Positions 26,343 through 34,728 of a DNA stretch of 64,000 nucleotides are shown piece by piece (the stretch's first letter is position 1; every line of letters starts with the position of its first letter). Origin of the DNA: Paenibacillus xylanilyticus (GTDB taxonomy: Bacteria; Bacillota; Bacilli; Paenibacillales; Paenibacillaceae). Location of the stretch: contig NZ_CP044310.1 in assembly GCF_009664365.1 (NCBI RefSeq), positions 5,209,501 to 5,273,500 of the forward strand, given 5' to 3'. The notes below the pieces were generated by a model. The model made no database searches. It had not been told where the DNA came from and saw only the letters and a program-made list of their open reading frames with translations. The position numbers and the translations under genes were made by a program.

Positions 26343-26356
26343 TGTAAGCGTTATCA
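26343..26356. promoter_or_regulatory. CcpA catabolite-responsive element (cre) before the sugar ABC operon
   Basis: TGTAAGCGTTATCA matches the established cre consensus TGWAANCGNTNWCA at every position. It lies 23 bp before the first permease start, so bound CcpA would block initiation or elongation when preferred sugars are present. Confidence 0.8.
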
Positions 26357-26540
26357 ATTAAGCTTGTAATTCAGACTATACAGAGCCCCCTTTTCCGGCA
26401 ACCTTCATTTTTTGCTCACGTACTGTGCGAGGCCACAAAACCCGCTATGACGCCACTTTTGCTTCAATTTGGACATTTTGCATAATACCCCATTGCACAT
26501 TTTTGCAGCCTTATCCTTCTTTGTTTCCATCCTTCTCCAC

Positions 26541-26575
26541 AAGAAAAACCGGAATCCGATGGTTCGGATCCCGGT
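26541..26575 (-). terminator. Terminator of the AraC regulator gene
   Basis: 11-bp stem with one mismatch (26548-26558 with 26565-26575), followed on the minus strand by TTTTTCTT. It separates the regulator from the transporter operon. Confidence 0.8.
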
Positions 26576-26598
26576 GAGACAGCAAGGTGGTACACAGA

Positions 26599-29007
26599 TC
26601 ATTTGCCAAACCACTGATCCCGATACTGGCTTGGCGTTACTCCCTCCTGTTTTTTGAAGATGCGATTAAAATAGCTGTGCTGATAACCAACAGCAGCTGC
26701 GATATCATTAATTTTCATCGTTGTCTCACGCAGCAGCTGTTTGGCCGCCTCCATTCGGACCTTTGTCAAATAATCAATAAAGTTCATGCCCGATACTTGC
26801 TTGAAGGCTTTGCTGAGCGCATAGGGTGTCATCTGTTCTGCATCTGCACAGCCTTCCAGTGAGATTTCGTTACGATAATGCTCATCCATATACAGCATCG
26901 TCCGTTCCACCACCTGTTTCAGCGGCTCCTGCGATCGCAGCTCGATTTCCTGTATATAGGGCAGCAGCACCTTACTCATCATCCACTGCTTCATCTGTGC
27001 AGGTTCGCGGATTGCTGACAATCGTTCGTACATATTGCAGCCTCCGAACAGCTTATAAGGCGTTACCCCCGTCTGCAGCATCATATGCTGAACACTTCCG
27101 AGCAGCTGCAGCATCATCTGCTGCACCTGAAACTCCGTACTGCCCGTCCGGGCGATTTCGCCCATAAACTGTTCCAGCACCCGATCCGCTTCCTCCTGCT
27201 TGCCGAGCCTGATTGCCTGAATCATCTCACGTTCCAAGCCCAGCGGATAAGTCGCTTCTTCCGCCCTGCGAAAACACTGCTCATCTTCCAGATCGAGTAT
27301 CTGACTCCCTTCCTCAATGCTGCGATAAGCAACAGCCTGTTCCATCTCAACAAAGATGCCGGGCAGCTCATGCAAGGAATCTGTGGAGTGACTGATCATG
27401 ACCGTGACATTCATTTTGAGCGTCTTCCCGATAACCTCTACCAGCTCCTGACCCCAGAGCAATGCCTGCGGCTTGAGCTGTTCATCCTTCGGTGCAATGA
27501 CAAGCATGGCTGATGAGAGGTCATGAAAGTTCATCATACTGACTTGGTTAAAATAGCTTTTGGCCACCTCTTCAATAATGTTTACAGCTGCAAAGGTCAC
27601 CAGGCCGGTATCCTGGCTTCCAAATCGTCCCTGCAGCCGGGCATAACCCGTAAAATACATTTGCAGCAGCAAAAACTGCTGGCCCTCCACTTCGAATCCG
27701 AGATTCTTCATGCGCTTCTGGAGGTCTTCCTCGTTGTAGGCATATAAGTGTCCTTGAACCAGCTGCAGCACAAAGCTGTCACGCAAATGAGGCAGCTGCT
27801 CCTGCAGTTGACGGTGTGCGGTAAGACTCCGGGAAGTTAGCTCATTCCACTGCTGTTCCAGCAGCTGGAATTCGTCCAGCCTCGGATTGGCCTGAGCCTC
27901 ATGTTTGCCTGGTGTCAGGAGATGGAGCATTCTCGCCACAGGAGAGTAAATCCGCCGTGAAGCAAGCCAGGATAACATGAGCCCCAGCAGCAGGCTGCCT
28001 GCGCTCGCAATGACAATAATTTTGGATACCAGCTTCACCGGTGATGTCACAGATGTCAGCGGTACAGCGGAGACATACGTCCATTCGGAATCAATTCGGC
28101 TTAAGGAGCCGTAGGATACGGAGTAGGTCTGATCTTCATATTTGAACAAAAAAGATGTGCTGTCCGCATGCTGTGCAACCTCTTCCTTCAGCTGCTGTTC
28201 AAAGGCTGAATTCTGCTGGCCCCCTCCCGGATTACCGGTGACCAGCGTGTTGCCTTCCTGATCCATAAGAAAGGTTAAGCCTTCGTCATAAGGAGTAAGC
28301 GTTTTCAATAAACTGGCGACTTTCTCGTTGTCCAGGGTAATGATGAGTGCACCGAACGGGTTATTATGTTCGCCCGGGATTTTATGTACCAGAACCAGCG
28401 CGTTGCCTGCATCGGTATGCAGCAGACTGCTGTTCTTGGCAGCTGCTGGTTCAATACTTGGGTTGGATACCCAGTCTGTCCAGTACACATGATTGCCCAT
28501 GGCTAGGTAACGGTCATAGGCTTTTATTTTCGCATCATCTAATAATTCGTTATACTCCCGGTTGAACAGGATCGGCTTCGGTTCCTGCAAATACAGCTGT
28601 GCAGACTTAATCAGGGGATGTGACCCTTCCAGTACATATAATGTGGTAACGATCTCCTGCGTTTCATTAAAATAATAGACAAAGTCCAGCGTTCGCAGTG
28701 CATTGCCAAACCTTGGTTCAAAGGCCCAATGTGACAGGGTCATCTCCAGGTAAGCGAGCTGGTCGTCCACATTGCGTGCCCGATTCTCGATCTGGCTTTG
28801 ATGCATGCGATTGAATTCATTTTCCATTCTGCCAACAACCATCTGGTACATCACGATACCTGTAATCAAGCCGGGGATGCTGGCAATGAGCAAAATAATC
28901 ATCAGGCTATTCCGGTAAAAACGTCCTTTATGGCGTCCGGAAGTGAACCTGGGTAAACGCACCAATCGACCTGGCGGTCTCTCTCTTTTAGTCGTTTCCA
29001 TCATCAT
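26599..29007 (-). CDS. Membrane-bound AraC-family regulator (YtdP-like)
   Basis: 802-aa transcription factor. Span 1 (about 32-52) and span 2 (about 325-350) enclose an extracytoplasmic sensor of ~270 residues. A long cytoplasmic linker leads to a C-terminal AraC double helix-turn-helix (last ~100 residues: SLEGCADAEQMTPYALSKAF, INDIAAAVGYQHSYFNRIFKK, GVTPSQYRD). This is the architecture of YtdP/YesS-like regulators that sit beside LplABC-type transporters. It probably activates the adjacent transporter and hydrolase genes in response to an outside sugar. Three consecutive ATG codons follow a weak GGTGA; the first is used. Confidence 0.9.
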   Translation of the reverse strand: MMMETTKRERPPGRLVRLPRFTSGRHKGRFYRNSLMIILLIASIPGLITGIVMYQMVVGRMENEFNRMHQSQIENRARNVDDQLAYLEMTLSHWAFEPRFGNALRTLDFVYYFNETQEIVTTLYVLEGSHPLIKSAQLYLQEPKPILFNREYNELLDDAKIKAYDRYLAMGNHVYWTDWVSNPSIEPAAAKNSSLLHTDAGNALVLVHKIPGEHNNPFGALIITLDNEKVASLLKTLTPYDEGLTFLMDQEGNTLVTGNPGGGQQNSAFEQQLKEEVAQHADSTSFLFKYEDQTYSVSYGSLSRIDSEWTYVSAVPLTSVTSPVKLVSKIIVIASAGSLLLGLMLSWLASRRIYSPVARMLHLLTPGKHEAQANPRLDEFQLLEQQWNELTSRSLTAHRQLQEQLPHLRDSFVLQLVQGHLYAYNEEDLQKRMKNLGFEVEGQQFLLLQMYFTGYARLQGRFGSQDTGLVTFAAVNIIEEVAKSYFNQVSMMNFHDLSSAMLVIAPKDEQLKPQALLWGQELVEVIGKTLKMNVTVMISHSTDSLHELPGIFVEMEQAVAYRSIEEGSQILDLEDEQCFRRAEEATYPLGLEREMIQAIRLGKQEEADRVLEQFMGEIARTGSTEFQVQQMMLQLLGSVQHMMLQTGVTPYKLFGGCNMYERLSAIREPAQMKQWMMSKVLLPYIQEIELRSQEPLKQVVERTMLYMDEHYRNEISLEGCADAEQMTPYALSKAFKQVSGMNFIDYLTKVRMEAAKQLLRETTMKINDIAAAVGYQHSYFNRIFKKQEGVTPSQYRDQWFGK

Positions 29008-29219
29008 TCACCTGCCTGCTTGCATGTGGTCTGACTATCATGGGAACTTCCCCAACTCCCCTGCTGAGAAAATATGGATGAAATCCGTTTCCTGTATTAT
29101 ACTCACAATTTCCGGCGGAATGGAACGGTACACAGCTGATCATTTTTTAACCAATGTTTTATTAAGATGCCAAAATGGATTACAATAGGATAAAGCAAAA
29201 CATGAAGGAGGCTTTTTTA

Positions 29220-30575
29220 ATGAAAGAACAGGCTTATTTTCAAGAGAATAGAGAAAAACATCTGGCAGAACTGAATGAATGGCTGTCCATTCCCAGCATT
29301 TCGGCCATTTCGGCTCATAAAGAGGATATTAACCGTGCTGCACAATGGGCGGCAGATGCACTGACACGTGCAGGCATGGAAAATGTAGAGGTTATTCAAA
29401 CCGCTGGTCATCCCATTGTTTATGCAGACCACCTGCATGCACATGGCAAACCAACAGCACTGATCTATGGACACTATGACGTGCAACCTGTCGATCCGCT
29501 TAACCTGTGGGAAACGCCTCCCTTCGAACCTACTGTTCGGGACGGAAAACTGTTCGCACGTGGGGCGACAGATGACAAAGGACAAATCTTCTTACATATT
29601 AAAGCCGTAGAAGCCCTGCTCGCTGAAAACAAGGAACTTCCGGTTAACGTGAAATTCTGCATCGAAGGCGAAGAGGAAATCTCCAGCCCGAACCTGCCGA
29701 TCTACCTGAATGACAATACAGACAAGCTTCGTGCAGACATGGTCTTGATCTCCGATACTTCCCTGCTCGAAAAAGGAAAACCAGCGATCTCCACAGGCCT
29801 GCGCGGTCTTTGCTCGCTCGAGGTAGATCTGAATACGGCCAACACCGACCTACACTCCGGCTCCTTCGGCGGTGGTGTACCGAACGCACTGCATGCGCTC
29901 GTATCCCTGCTCGCTTCGCTGCATGATGAGCAAGGCCGCGTGAGCGTGGATGGTTTCTATGATGGCGTTCTCCCCCTCTCTCCGGAAATGAGAGAAGAGT
30001 TCGTGAAGCAAGGCTTCAATGAAGAGCAGCTTCGCCAGGATCTTGGACTGGAACAATTGTACGGTGAAGAAGGCTACTCGTTCGTGGAACGTGTTGGCGC
30101 ACGTCCAACACTGGAGCTGAACGGTGTATGGGGCGGCTTCCAGGGTGAAGGTACCAAAACCGTCATTCCAAAAGAGGCTCATGCCAAAATTACATGCCGC
30201 CTTGTTGCCGACCAAGACCCTCAACAGGTGCTGGATCGCATTGAAGCACACCTGCGTGCACACGTACAGCCAGGTGCCACGCTGCATGTGAAACAAATCG
30301 AGAAAGCCTTTGCGTTCAATACCGATCCGACCGATCCAATCCTGCAAAAAGCGGCTGACGCTTATGAGCAGGTGTATGGCGTTCGTGCCCTGTTTACCAA
30401 AGATGGCGGCTCCATCCCGATCGTTGAGAAGCTCTCCCGTGTACTCGGCGTACCTGCCGTGATGATGGGCTTTGGTTTGCCGGATGAGAACCTGCACGCA
30501 CCGAATGAACACTTCAACCTGGAGAACTTTGATAAAGGGTTGTTGACGATTGTACAATTTTTGAAGAGCTTGTAA
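29220..30575 (+). CDS. M20-family dipeptidase
   Basis: 451-aa zinc metallopeptidase of the M20 (ArgE/DapE/CNDP) group. Metal and catalytic motifs: GHYDVQPVDP (His plus catalytic Asp), FARGATDDKGQ (bridging Asp), EGEEEISSPNL (Glu base pair) and a late HAPNEHF (His). NTANTDLHSGSFGGGVPNA lies in the lid/dimer domain. Cytoplasmic, standard length. The ATG at 29220 has AAGGAGG 8 nt upstream; an in-frame reading from 29175 precedes it. Codon use is strongly biased to abundant codons, which suggests high expression. Confidence 0.94.
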   Translation: MKEQAYFQENREKHLAELNEWLSIPSISAISAHKEDINRAAQWAADALTRAGMENVEVIQTAGHPIVYADHLHAHGKPTALIYGHYDVQPVDPLNLWETPPFEPTVRDGKLFARGATDDKGQIFLHIKAVEALLAENKELPVNVKFCIEGEEEISSPNLPIYLNDNTDKLRADMVLISDTSLLEKGKPAISTGLRGLCSLEVDLNTANTDLHSGSFGGGVPNALHALVSLLASLHDEQGRVSVDGFYDGVLPLSPEMREEFVKQGFNEEQLRQDLGLEQLYGEEGYSFVERVGARPTLELNGVWGGFQGEGTKTVIPKEAHAKITCRLVADQDPQQVLDRIEAHLRAHVQPGATLHVKQIEKAFAFNTDPTDPILQKAADAYEQVYGVRALFTKDGGSIPIVEKLSRVLGVPAVMMGFGLPDENLHAPNEHFNLENFDKGLLTIVQFLKSL

Positions 30576-30590
30576 AGTTAAAAAACTCGT

Positions 30591-30741
30591 TACACGAGGA
30601 CACTACGCTGGGAGAACAAGCTTCCGATCGCTGTTATCCCCGGATTTCTTTGATTCCCTTTGTTAAAGGGAGAAATCCCGGTGATAAACGCGAACGCTCC
30701 GCTTCTTCAGCTTTTTTCTCCCCGCTCCGTTAATCGTGTAA
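30591..30741. repeat. About 150-bp imperfect palindromic element
   Basis: The outermost arms TTACACGA (30591-30598) and TCGTGTAA (about 30734-30741) are exact complements. Inward, TGGGAGAA pairs with TTCTCCCC, the AAGC-containing segments pair, and CCGGATTTCT (30650-30659) pairs with AGAAATCCCGG (30671-30681) around a CCCTTT/AAAGGG tip. The transcript could fold into one long stem-loop. It looks like a dispersed intergenic repeat (MITE- or REP-like), though only one copy is in this window. Confidence 0.6.
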
Positions 30742-30781
30742 ATAGTTATCCAACTTAAGTATAGATAGAGGAATAACAAAG

Positions 30782-30812
30782 AAAAGCGATAGCCCTAACG
30801 GCTGTCGCTTTT
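30782..30812 (+). terminator. Terminator downstream of the dipeptidase gene
   Basis: AAAAGCGA-T-AGCC / GGCT-G-TCGCTTTT hairpin with a T-rich 3' side. It lies past the palindromic element, so the dipeptidase mRNA may carry that element as a long 3' tail. Confidence 0.65.
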
Positions 30813-30918
30813 ATTTGAGTCGATTTCGTTCCCTTCACTACTTTTCAGCATTTCCCAAAACTTATTTTACGATTGAGGCTATCTTTACATGTGGATAGAG
30901 GTTAAGTGTAATCAAAAA

Positions 30919-30959
30919 GAAGAGTGTCCCGTTTGATTTATAACGGGGCACTCTTTTTG
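30919..30959. terminator. Bidirectional terminator-like hairpin
   Basis: 13-bp stem with one mismatch (30921-30933 with 30942-30954) and T runs on both strands. No gene adjoins it directly. Confidence 0.6.
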
Positions 30960-31018
30960 TCGGTAGAAATTGTAGTGCTAGGATAGAAATTAATGCTTAA
31001 TCTGAGACCTGGACCGTT

Positions 31019-31150
31019 TAACGAACTGAGCGAGCGTTATTAAGCGATTATCATGAGATGGTTGGTTTAACGAATCCGAGACGTGTTATTCCATGCTGTA
31101 GACGTACCTCGAGTAGGAAAACGTTGTGTTAACGTGACTGGAGTTCGTTA
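31019..31150. repeat. Three 21-bp repeats of the form TAACG-N11-[CT]GTTA
   Basis: Copies lie at 31019-31039, 31068-31088 and 31130-31150. Each is an imperfect palindrome whose arms TAACG and CGTTA are complementary (TGTTA in copy 2). A decayed fourth copy may end at 31200. The spacers differ, so only length and arms are conserved. Function unknown. Confidence 0.6.
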
Positions 31151-31218
31151 TCTTTGGCAGACTGTATGGAGCCTTGCGATTAGGTGGTATGGTTTCGTTA
31201 GGGTTGATCGAATACAAA

Positions 31219-31250
31219 AGCGAGACTCCCTTCGGGTAAGTCTCGCTTAG
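31219..31250 (-). terminator. Terminator of the 123-aa hypothetical gene
   Basis: AAGCGAGACT/AGTCTCGCTT-type stem with a CCC-TTCG-GG tip, followed on the minus strand by TTTTG. It begins 10 nt past the stop codon. Confidence 0.8.
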
Positions 31251-31259
31251 TTGATATTT

Positions 31260-31631
31260 CTATGTTCTAAACGTCGTAAATCTTAGCATGTGCACCAACT
31301 GCGTCAGATGGGTAATCTCCTGCTGAACGTTGGACGTATCCGTGCCCGCCATCGCCTGATTGGCCCGCAGCGTTCTACGGGTATTCAGCATGCCATCGAT
31401 CAATTTCATGACGGTGTTTCGTCCACGATGATCGACAATCATATATTTTTTGCGTGCATCCAGCTCTACCCATACGATATTGCGGAATGAGTTAAACAGG
31501 TGTCTGCGGTACTGCTCCATATCGGCTTCATTGTAATGCTCACCATAAAAGGCATAATATCCGTGCACGTGCAGTTTTTCCGCCAGCTCTGTGAGAAATG
31601 GATCGAACTCGAGCATAGCGTTACGTTCCAT
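31260..31631 (-). CDS. Hypothetical protein, 123 aa
   Basis: Not recognised. A mixed alpha/beta N-terminal part (HVHGYYAFYGEHYNEADMEQYRRHLF, NIVWVELDARKKYMIVDHRGRN) is followed by a helical, Gln/Thr-rich C-terminal third. No membrane segment, no Cys. GGAGG lies 8 nt before the ATG and a good terminator follows, so the gene is probably real and expressed alone. It sits between a dipeptidase gene and the nag operon without obvious connection to either. Confidence 0.7.
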   Translation of the reverse strand: MERNAMLEFDPFLTELAEKLHVHGYYAFYGEHYNEADMEQYRRHLFNSFRNIVWVELDARKKYMIVDHRGRNTVMKLIDGMLNTRRTLRANQAMAGTDTSNVQQEITHLTQLVHMLRFTTFRT

Positions 31632-31781
31632 GTTTCACGCCTCCGTTATGCGTGATCCGCAGATCCCGTCTTTTTTTGAGACTATTTTAACATATTACTC
31701 ACCCGATTGCCTCTCCAGCGAAAAACCGTCATGCTTCTGTCTTACTCCTGATGATAAAGTTCTGTACCCTCACCCACTACC

Positions 31782-32996
31782 TTAACCGCCAATCATTCTG
31801 CCTTTAACCCATACACCCTCAATACCCAATTCCTGGTTAAGCAAAACGATATCTGCCTGTTTCCCTGCAGCCAGGGAACCGGTGCGATGATCAATCCCGA
31901 GCAGGCGTGCCGGGGTGAGACTGGCTGCGCGAGATGCAGCGTTCAGGCTCATGCCTACGTCCTGTACCAGATAGCGGAAGCCACGAATCATCGTCAGGGT
32001 GCTTCCCGCTAGTGCGCCGCCGTCCTTTAATCGGGCTACGCCCTCCTTCACGATCACGGGCAGGTCGCCGATTTTGTATTCCCCGTCTTCCAGTCCGGCA
32101 GCGGACATGGCGTCTGTGATTAGCACAAGCTGATCGGCAGACTGCTTCAGCTGGGCCAGGATGGAGATCGCTGCAGGGTGTACATGAATGCCATCAGCAA
32201 TCACTTCAGCGCTGATTCTTGGATCACTCAGTACGGCTCCCGCGGCTCCGGGATTACGATGATGCAGCGGAGTCATTGCATTGTACGTATGTACCGCGTG
32301 ATGCAGCCCGGCTTCAACCGCTCGCTCCACCTCTTCGTAGGTCGCATCCGTGTGACCGAGCGCTGCAGTAATCCGCTGCTGACGCAGCCATGCAATAACT
32401 TCAAGTGCCCCTTCCCGTTCCGGCGCCAGCGTAACTTGGCGAATCAGGCCGGGATACTCTTTTTCCCATTCGGCGAGCCATGATACATTAGGCAGTACAA
32501 TATGGTCCGGATTTTGTGCTCCAGGCCATTTTGGACTAAAAAACGGCCCTTCCAGATGCACGCCCTCAAGCTGGGCGTATGGCATGGGCTTGGAACGATA
32601 ACGGTACACTTCAGCGAGCACCTCATCCAGTCTGTCCTTCGGAGCAGTCATGGACGTTGCAAGCATGGCAGTGGTACCCTGCGTACTGTGAAAGGAAGTA
32701 ATCTTGTCCAACACTTCTTGGCTTGCATCCATGAAATCTTCTCCATAACCACCGTGGACATGGATATCAATGAACCCGGGGACGATAACGCCCCCAGCGG
32801 GTACAGGCACAGGAACCGCCTGATCACGGATGGATGCCGGCAGACCTTCCAGTGACCCGGCGTATATGATTCTCCCTTCGGTCCAGGCGAGCAGGCCATC
32901 CTGCGCCAGACCTTCAGGCAGTACCATTTTACCGCGAAGAAGATAAACGGGGCTGCCGCTCTCTTTGTTGGAGTGGGCTATGTCAGTTCCGTTCAT
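31782..32996 (-). CDS. nagA: N-acetylglucosamine-6-phosphate deacetylase
   Basis: 404-aa amidohydrolase converting GlcNAc-6-P to GlcN-6-P plus acetate. Seen: FIDIHVHGGYGEDFMDAS (metal-site His-x-His), LEGPFFSPKWPGAQNPD, ALGHTDATYEEVERAV, HAVHTYNAMTPLHHRNPG, and VLITDAMSAAGLEDG with the catalytic Asp. The ATG at 32996 is in an ATGA overlap with the nagB stop and has GGGAGG upstream; the longer reading to 33071 would lie inside nagB. Last gene of rpiR-nagB-nagA. No clear terminator follows. Confidence 0.96.
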   Translation of the reverse strand: MNGTDIAHSNKESGSPVYLLRGKMVLPEGLAQDGLLAWTEGRIIYAGSLEGLPASIRDQAVPVPVPAGGVIVPGFIDIHVHGGYGEDFMDASQEVLDKITSFHSTQGTTAMLATSMTAPKDRLDEVLAEVYRYRSKPMPYAQLEGVHLEGPFFSPKWPGAQNPDHIVLPNVSWLAEWEKEYPGLIRQVTLAPEREGALEVIAWLRQQRITAALGHTDATYEEVERAVEAGLHHAVHTYNAMTPLHHRNPGAAGAVLSDPRISAEVIADGIHVHPAAISILAQLKQSADQLVLITDAMSAAGLEDGEYKIGDLPVIVKEGVARLKDGGALAGSTLTMIRGFRYLVQDVGMSLNAASRAASLTPARLLGIDHRTGSLAAGKQADIVLLNQELGIEGVWVKGRMIGG

Positions 32997-33721
32997 TTTA
33001 CCAACCTCCCGGCAGCACGATCCAGCAGTACAACCACATTCGGATGGCATTGCAGCAAGGACGCAGGACACTGGGTTGTGATCGGCCCCATGAAGGCTTC
33101 GCGAATGATTTCGGCCTTTTCCTCACCGCGGGCGATCAGCAAAATTTGTTTGGCTTTCAGAATCGTACCTACCCCCATCGTTATGGCCTGAGCAGGGACT
33201 TCATCAATACTTGCAAAAAAACGGGCATTGGCCTTGCGGGTCTCTTCTTTCAGATCCACCACATGCGTGCGTCCGGTCAGTTCATTCCCCGGTTCGTTAA
33301 AGCCAATATGACCATTGTGTCCAATACCCAGCAGCTGCAAGTCTACAGGTCCCAGGTCATCCAGCCGCTGTTCATACAAGGCACATTCCTGGTCCAGGTC
33401 TGCTGCTTGCCCGTTCGGTACATGCGTTTTAGCCAGATCCATATCAATATGATGAAAGAGCTGCTCATTCATGAAGCTGCGATAGCTCTCCTGATGCTCC
33501 ACCGGAAGCCCGACGTACTCATCCAGATTGAAGGAAGAAGCCTGCGCGAAGCTCACCAGCCCTTTCTGGTACAAGTTAATGAGCTGTTTATAAATGCCCA
33601 CCGGAGAACTTCCCGTTGCAAGTCCGAGCACAGCCCGTGGTTTTGTTTGCAGCAAGCTGGCAATGAGGCCAGCACCTGTAGCATTCAGGTCTTCTTCATT
33701 TTCAAAAATACGAATGTTCAT
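32993..33721 (-). CDS. nagB: Glucosamine-6-phosphate deaminase
   Basis: 242-aa enzyme converting GlcN-6-P to fructose-6-P and ammonia, feeding amino sugars into glycolysis. Diagnostic blocks: LGLATGSSPVGIYKQL, SFNLDEYVGL (catalytic Asp), GIGHNGHIGFNEPG (catalytic His region) and TMGVGTILKAKQILLIARG. The ATG at 33721 has GGAGGTG upstream and starts 1 nt after the regulator's stop. The short form without a C-terminal allosteric extension is usual for Bacillales. Confidence 0.96.
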   Translation of the reverse strand: MNIRIFENEEDLNATGAGLIASLLQTKPRAVLGLATGSSPVGIYKQLINLYQKGLVSFAQASSFNLDEYVGLPVEHQESYRSFMNEQLFHHIDMDLAKTHVPNGQAADLDQECALYEQRLDDLGPVDLQLLGIGHNGHIGFNEPGNELTGRTHVVDLKEETRKANARFFASIDEVPAQAITMGVGTILKAKQILLIARGEEKAEIIREAFMGPITTQCPASLLQCHPNVVVLLDRAAGRLVK

Positions 33722-33722
33722 C

Positions 33723-34586
33723 TCACGCACCTCCATGTTGTTGAACTCGATAGGACTGCACATTGTGATACGATTGTTCCAGTTTGGGGATAAAGCGGTC
33801 AAAATCGGCACTCATCATGCCTGTGAACAAAATATCAATGACATGCAGCAGCGCAATCCGGGAAGCCATATCTCCCCGTCTCATGCCCTCTTCCAGTGAA
33901 GACGTAAATAGCGGAATATCGGATACTCCGGCGAGCTTGTTGTTCCCGTAGGAAGTAAGTGAGATCGTTGCAGCTCCCGCCTGTTTGGCGCAATGCAGGG
34001 CATCGATGGTCTCAGGCGTTTCACCCGAGTAGGATACGGCCATGGCCACATCTCCTTCACTTAGCGAGGAAGCTGACGTAATCTGCATATGTGAATCCGA
34101 AAAGGCCGTACAGCTTTTGCCGATTCGCACGAGTTTCTGATAGAAATCCTGTGTCACGATGGATGAGGTCGCCACACCGTACAGATCAATGCGACGTGCT
34201 TGGCATAACAGCTGAACTGCATGCTCCAATCTGCCCAAATCCAGCAGCCGGGTGGTATCCGCAATGGAGGCAAGGTGGTTGGCCTCGATGGCCTCCACAA
34301 TTTTGGACAACGGATTGCCTGCCACGATATCCTGATAAGCCGTTTTATCCGTTGAATGAGACAGCTCTGCGGCGAGCTTCATTTTAAAATCCGGGAAGCC
34401 CTTGAAGTGAAAGGACTTACAGAAACGAGTGACCGTTGCCGGACTGGTACCGCTTTGTTCAGCAAGGTAATTAATTGTCCAGCCGGGGATATCCGACGGA
34501 GATTGCAAGATAACCTCTGCGATTCGCCGTTCCTGTGATGGAAGTCCATCCAGCTCTTGCTGTAAGGCATGTATGATGGCTGCCAT
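33723..34586 (-). CDS. MurR/RpiR-family transcriptional regulator of the nag genes
   Basis: 287 aa. N-terminal RpiR helix-turn-helix (residues 1-75, with NYLAEQSGTSPATVTRFCKS as recognition region), then a SIS sugar-phosphate domain (about 105-240) with RIDLYGVATSSIVTQDF and AVSYSGETPETIDAL. First gene of the operon with nagB and nagA. It probably senses GlcNAc-6-P or GlcN-6-P and represses its own promoter, where two identical AT-rich 16-mers lie. GAGGAG precedes the ATG. Confidence 0.92.
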   Translation of the reverse strand: MAAIIHALQQELDGLPSQERRIAEVILQSPSDIPGWTINYLAEQSGTSPATVTRFCKSFHFKGFPDFKMKLAAELSHSTDKTAYQDIVAGNPLSKIVEAIEANHLASIADTTRLLDLGRLEHAVQLLCQARRIDLYGVATSSIVTQDFYQKLVRIGKSCTAFSDSHMQITSASSLSEGDVAMAVSYSGETPETIDALHCAKQAGAATISLTSYGNNKLAGVSDIPLFTSSLEEGMRRGDMASRIALLHVIDILFTGMMSADFDRFIPKLEQSYHNVQSYRVQQHGGA

Positions 34587-34600
34587 GAGTATACTCCTCT

Positions 34601-34649
34601 GAAAATAATTTTTATATTTTTATAATAAATAAAGAAAATAATTTTTATA
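34601..34649. promoter_or_regulatory. Direct-repeat operator before rpiR-nagB-nagA
   Basis: GAAAATAATTTTTATA occurs twice, exactly, at 34601-34616 and 34634-34649, 33 bp apart (about three helical turns). Each core AAAATAATTTT is nearly palindromic. The position 15-63 bp before the regulator start suits an autoregulatory RpiR site. Confidence 0.6.
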
Positions 34650-34728
34650 ACTTCATTTTAATCAAGCTTCATCTGCAAATCAAGGGAATTTACTCCATCT
34701 TCAAAATGAAAGTTTACATCATCGCTTC

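Larger units (their letters stand above)
30576..31259. other. 684-bp gene-free stretch rich in hairpins and repeats
   Basis: No coding frame is convincing. From left to right it holds a ~150-bp palindromic element (30591-30741), a hairpin terminator (30782-30812), a second terminator-like hairpin (30919-30959), three 21-bp TAACG-N11-[CT]GTTA repeats (31019-31150), and the terminator of the next minus-strand gene (31219-31250). Confidence 0.7.

Noticed and set aside
29850-30557. 235-codon minus-strand frame inside the dipeptidase gene
   Set aside because: Antisense shadow of a clear M20 peptidase with strong codon bias; no ribosome site and no recognisable protein pattern.
31632-31781. Search for a terminator after nagA
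   Set aside because: No stem with a T tract is visible in this interval, so none is annotated.
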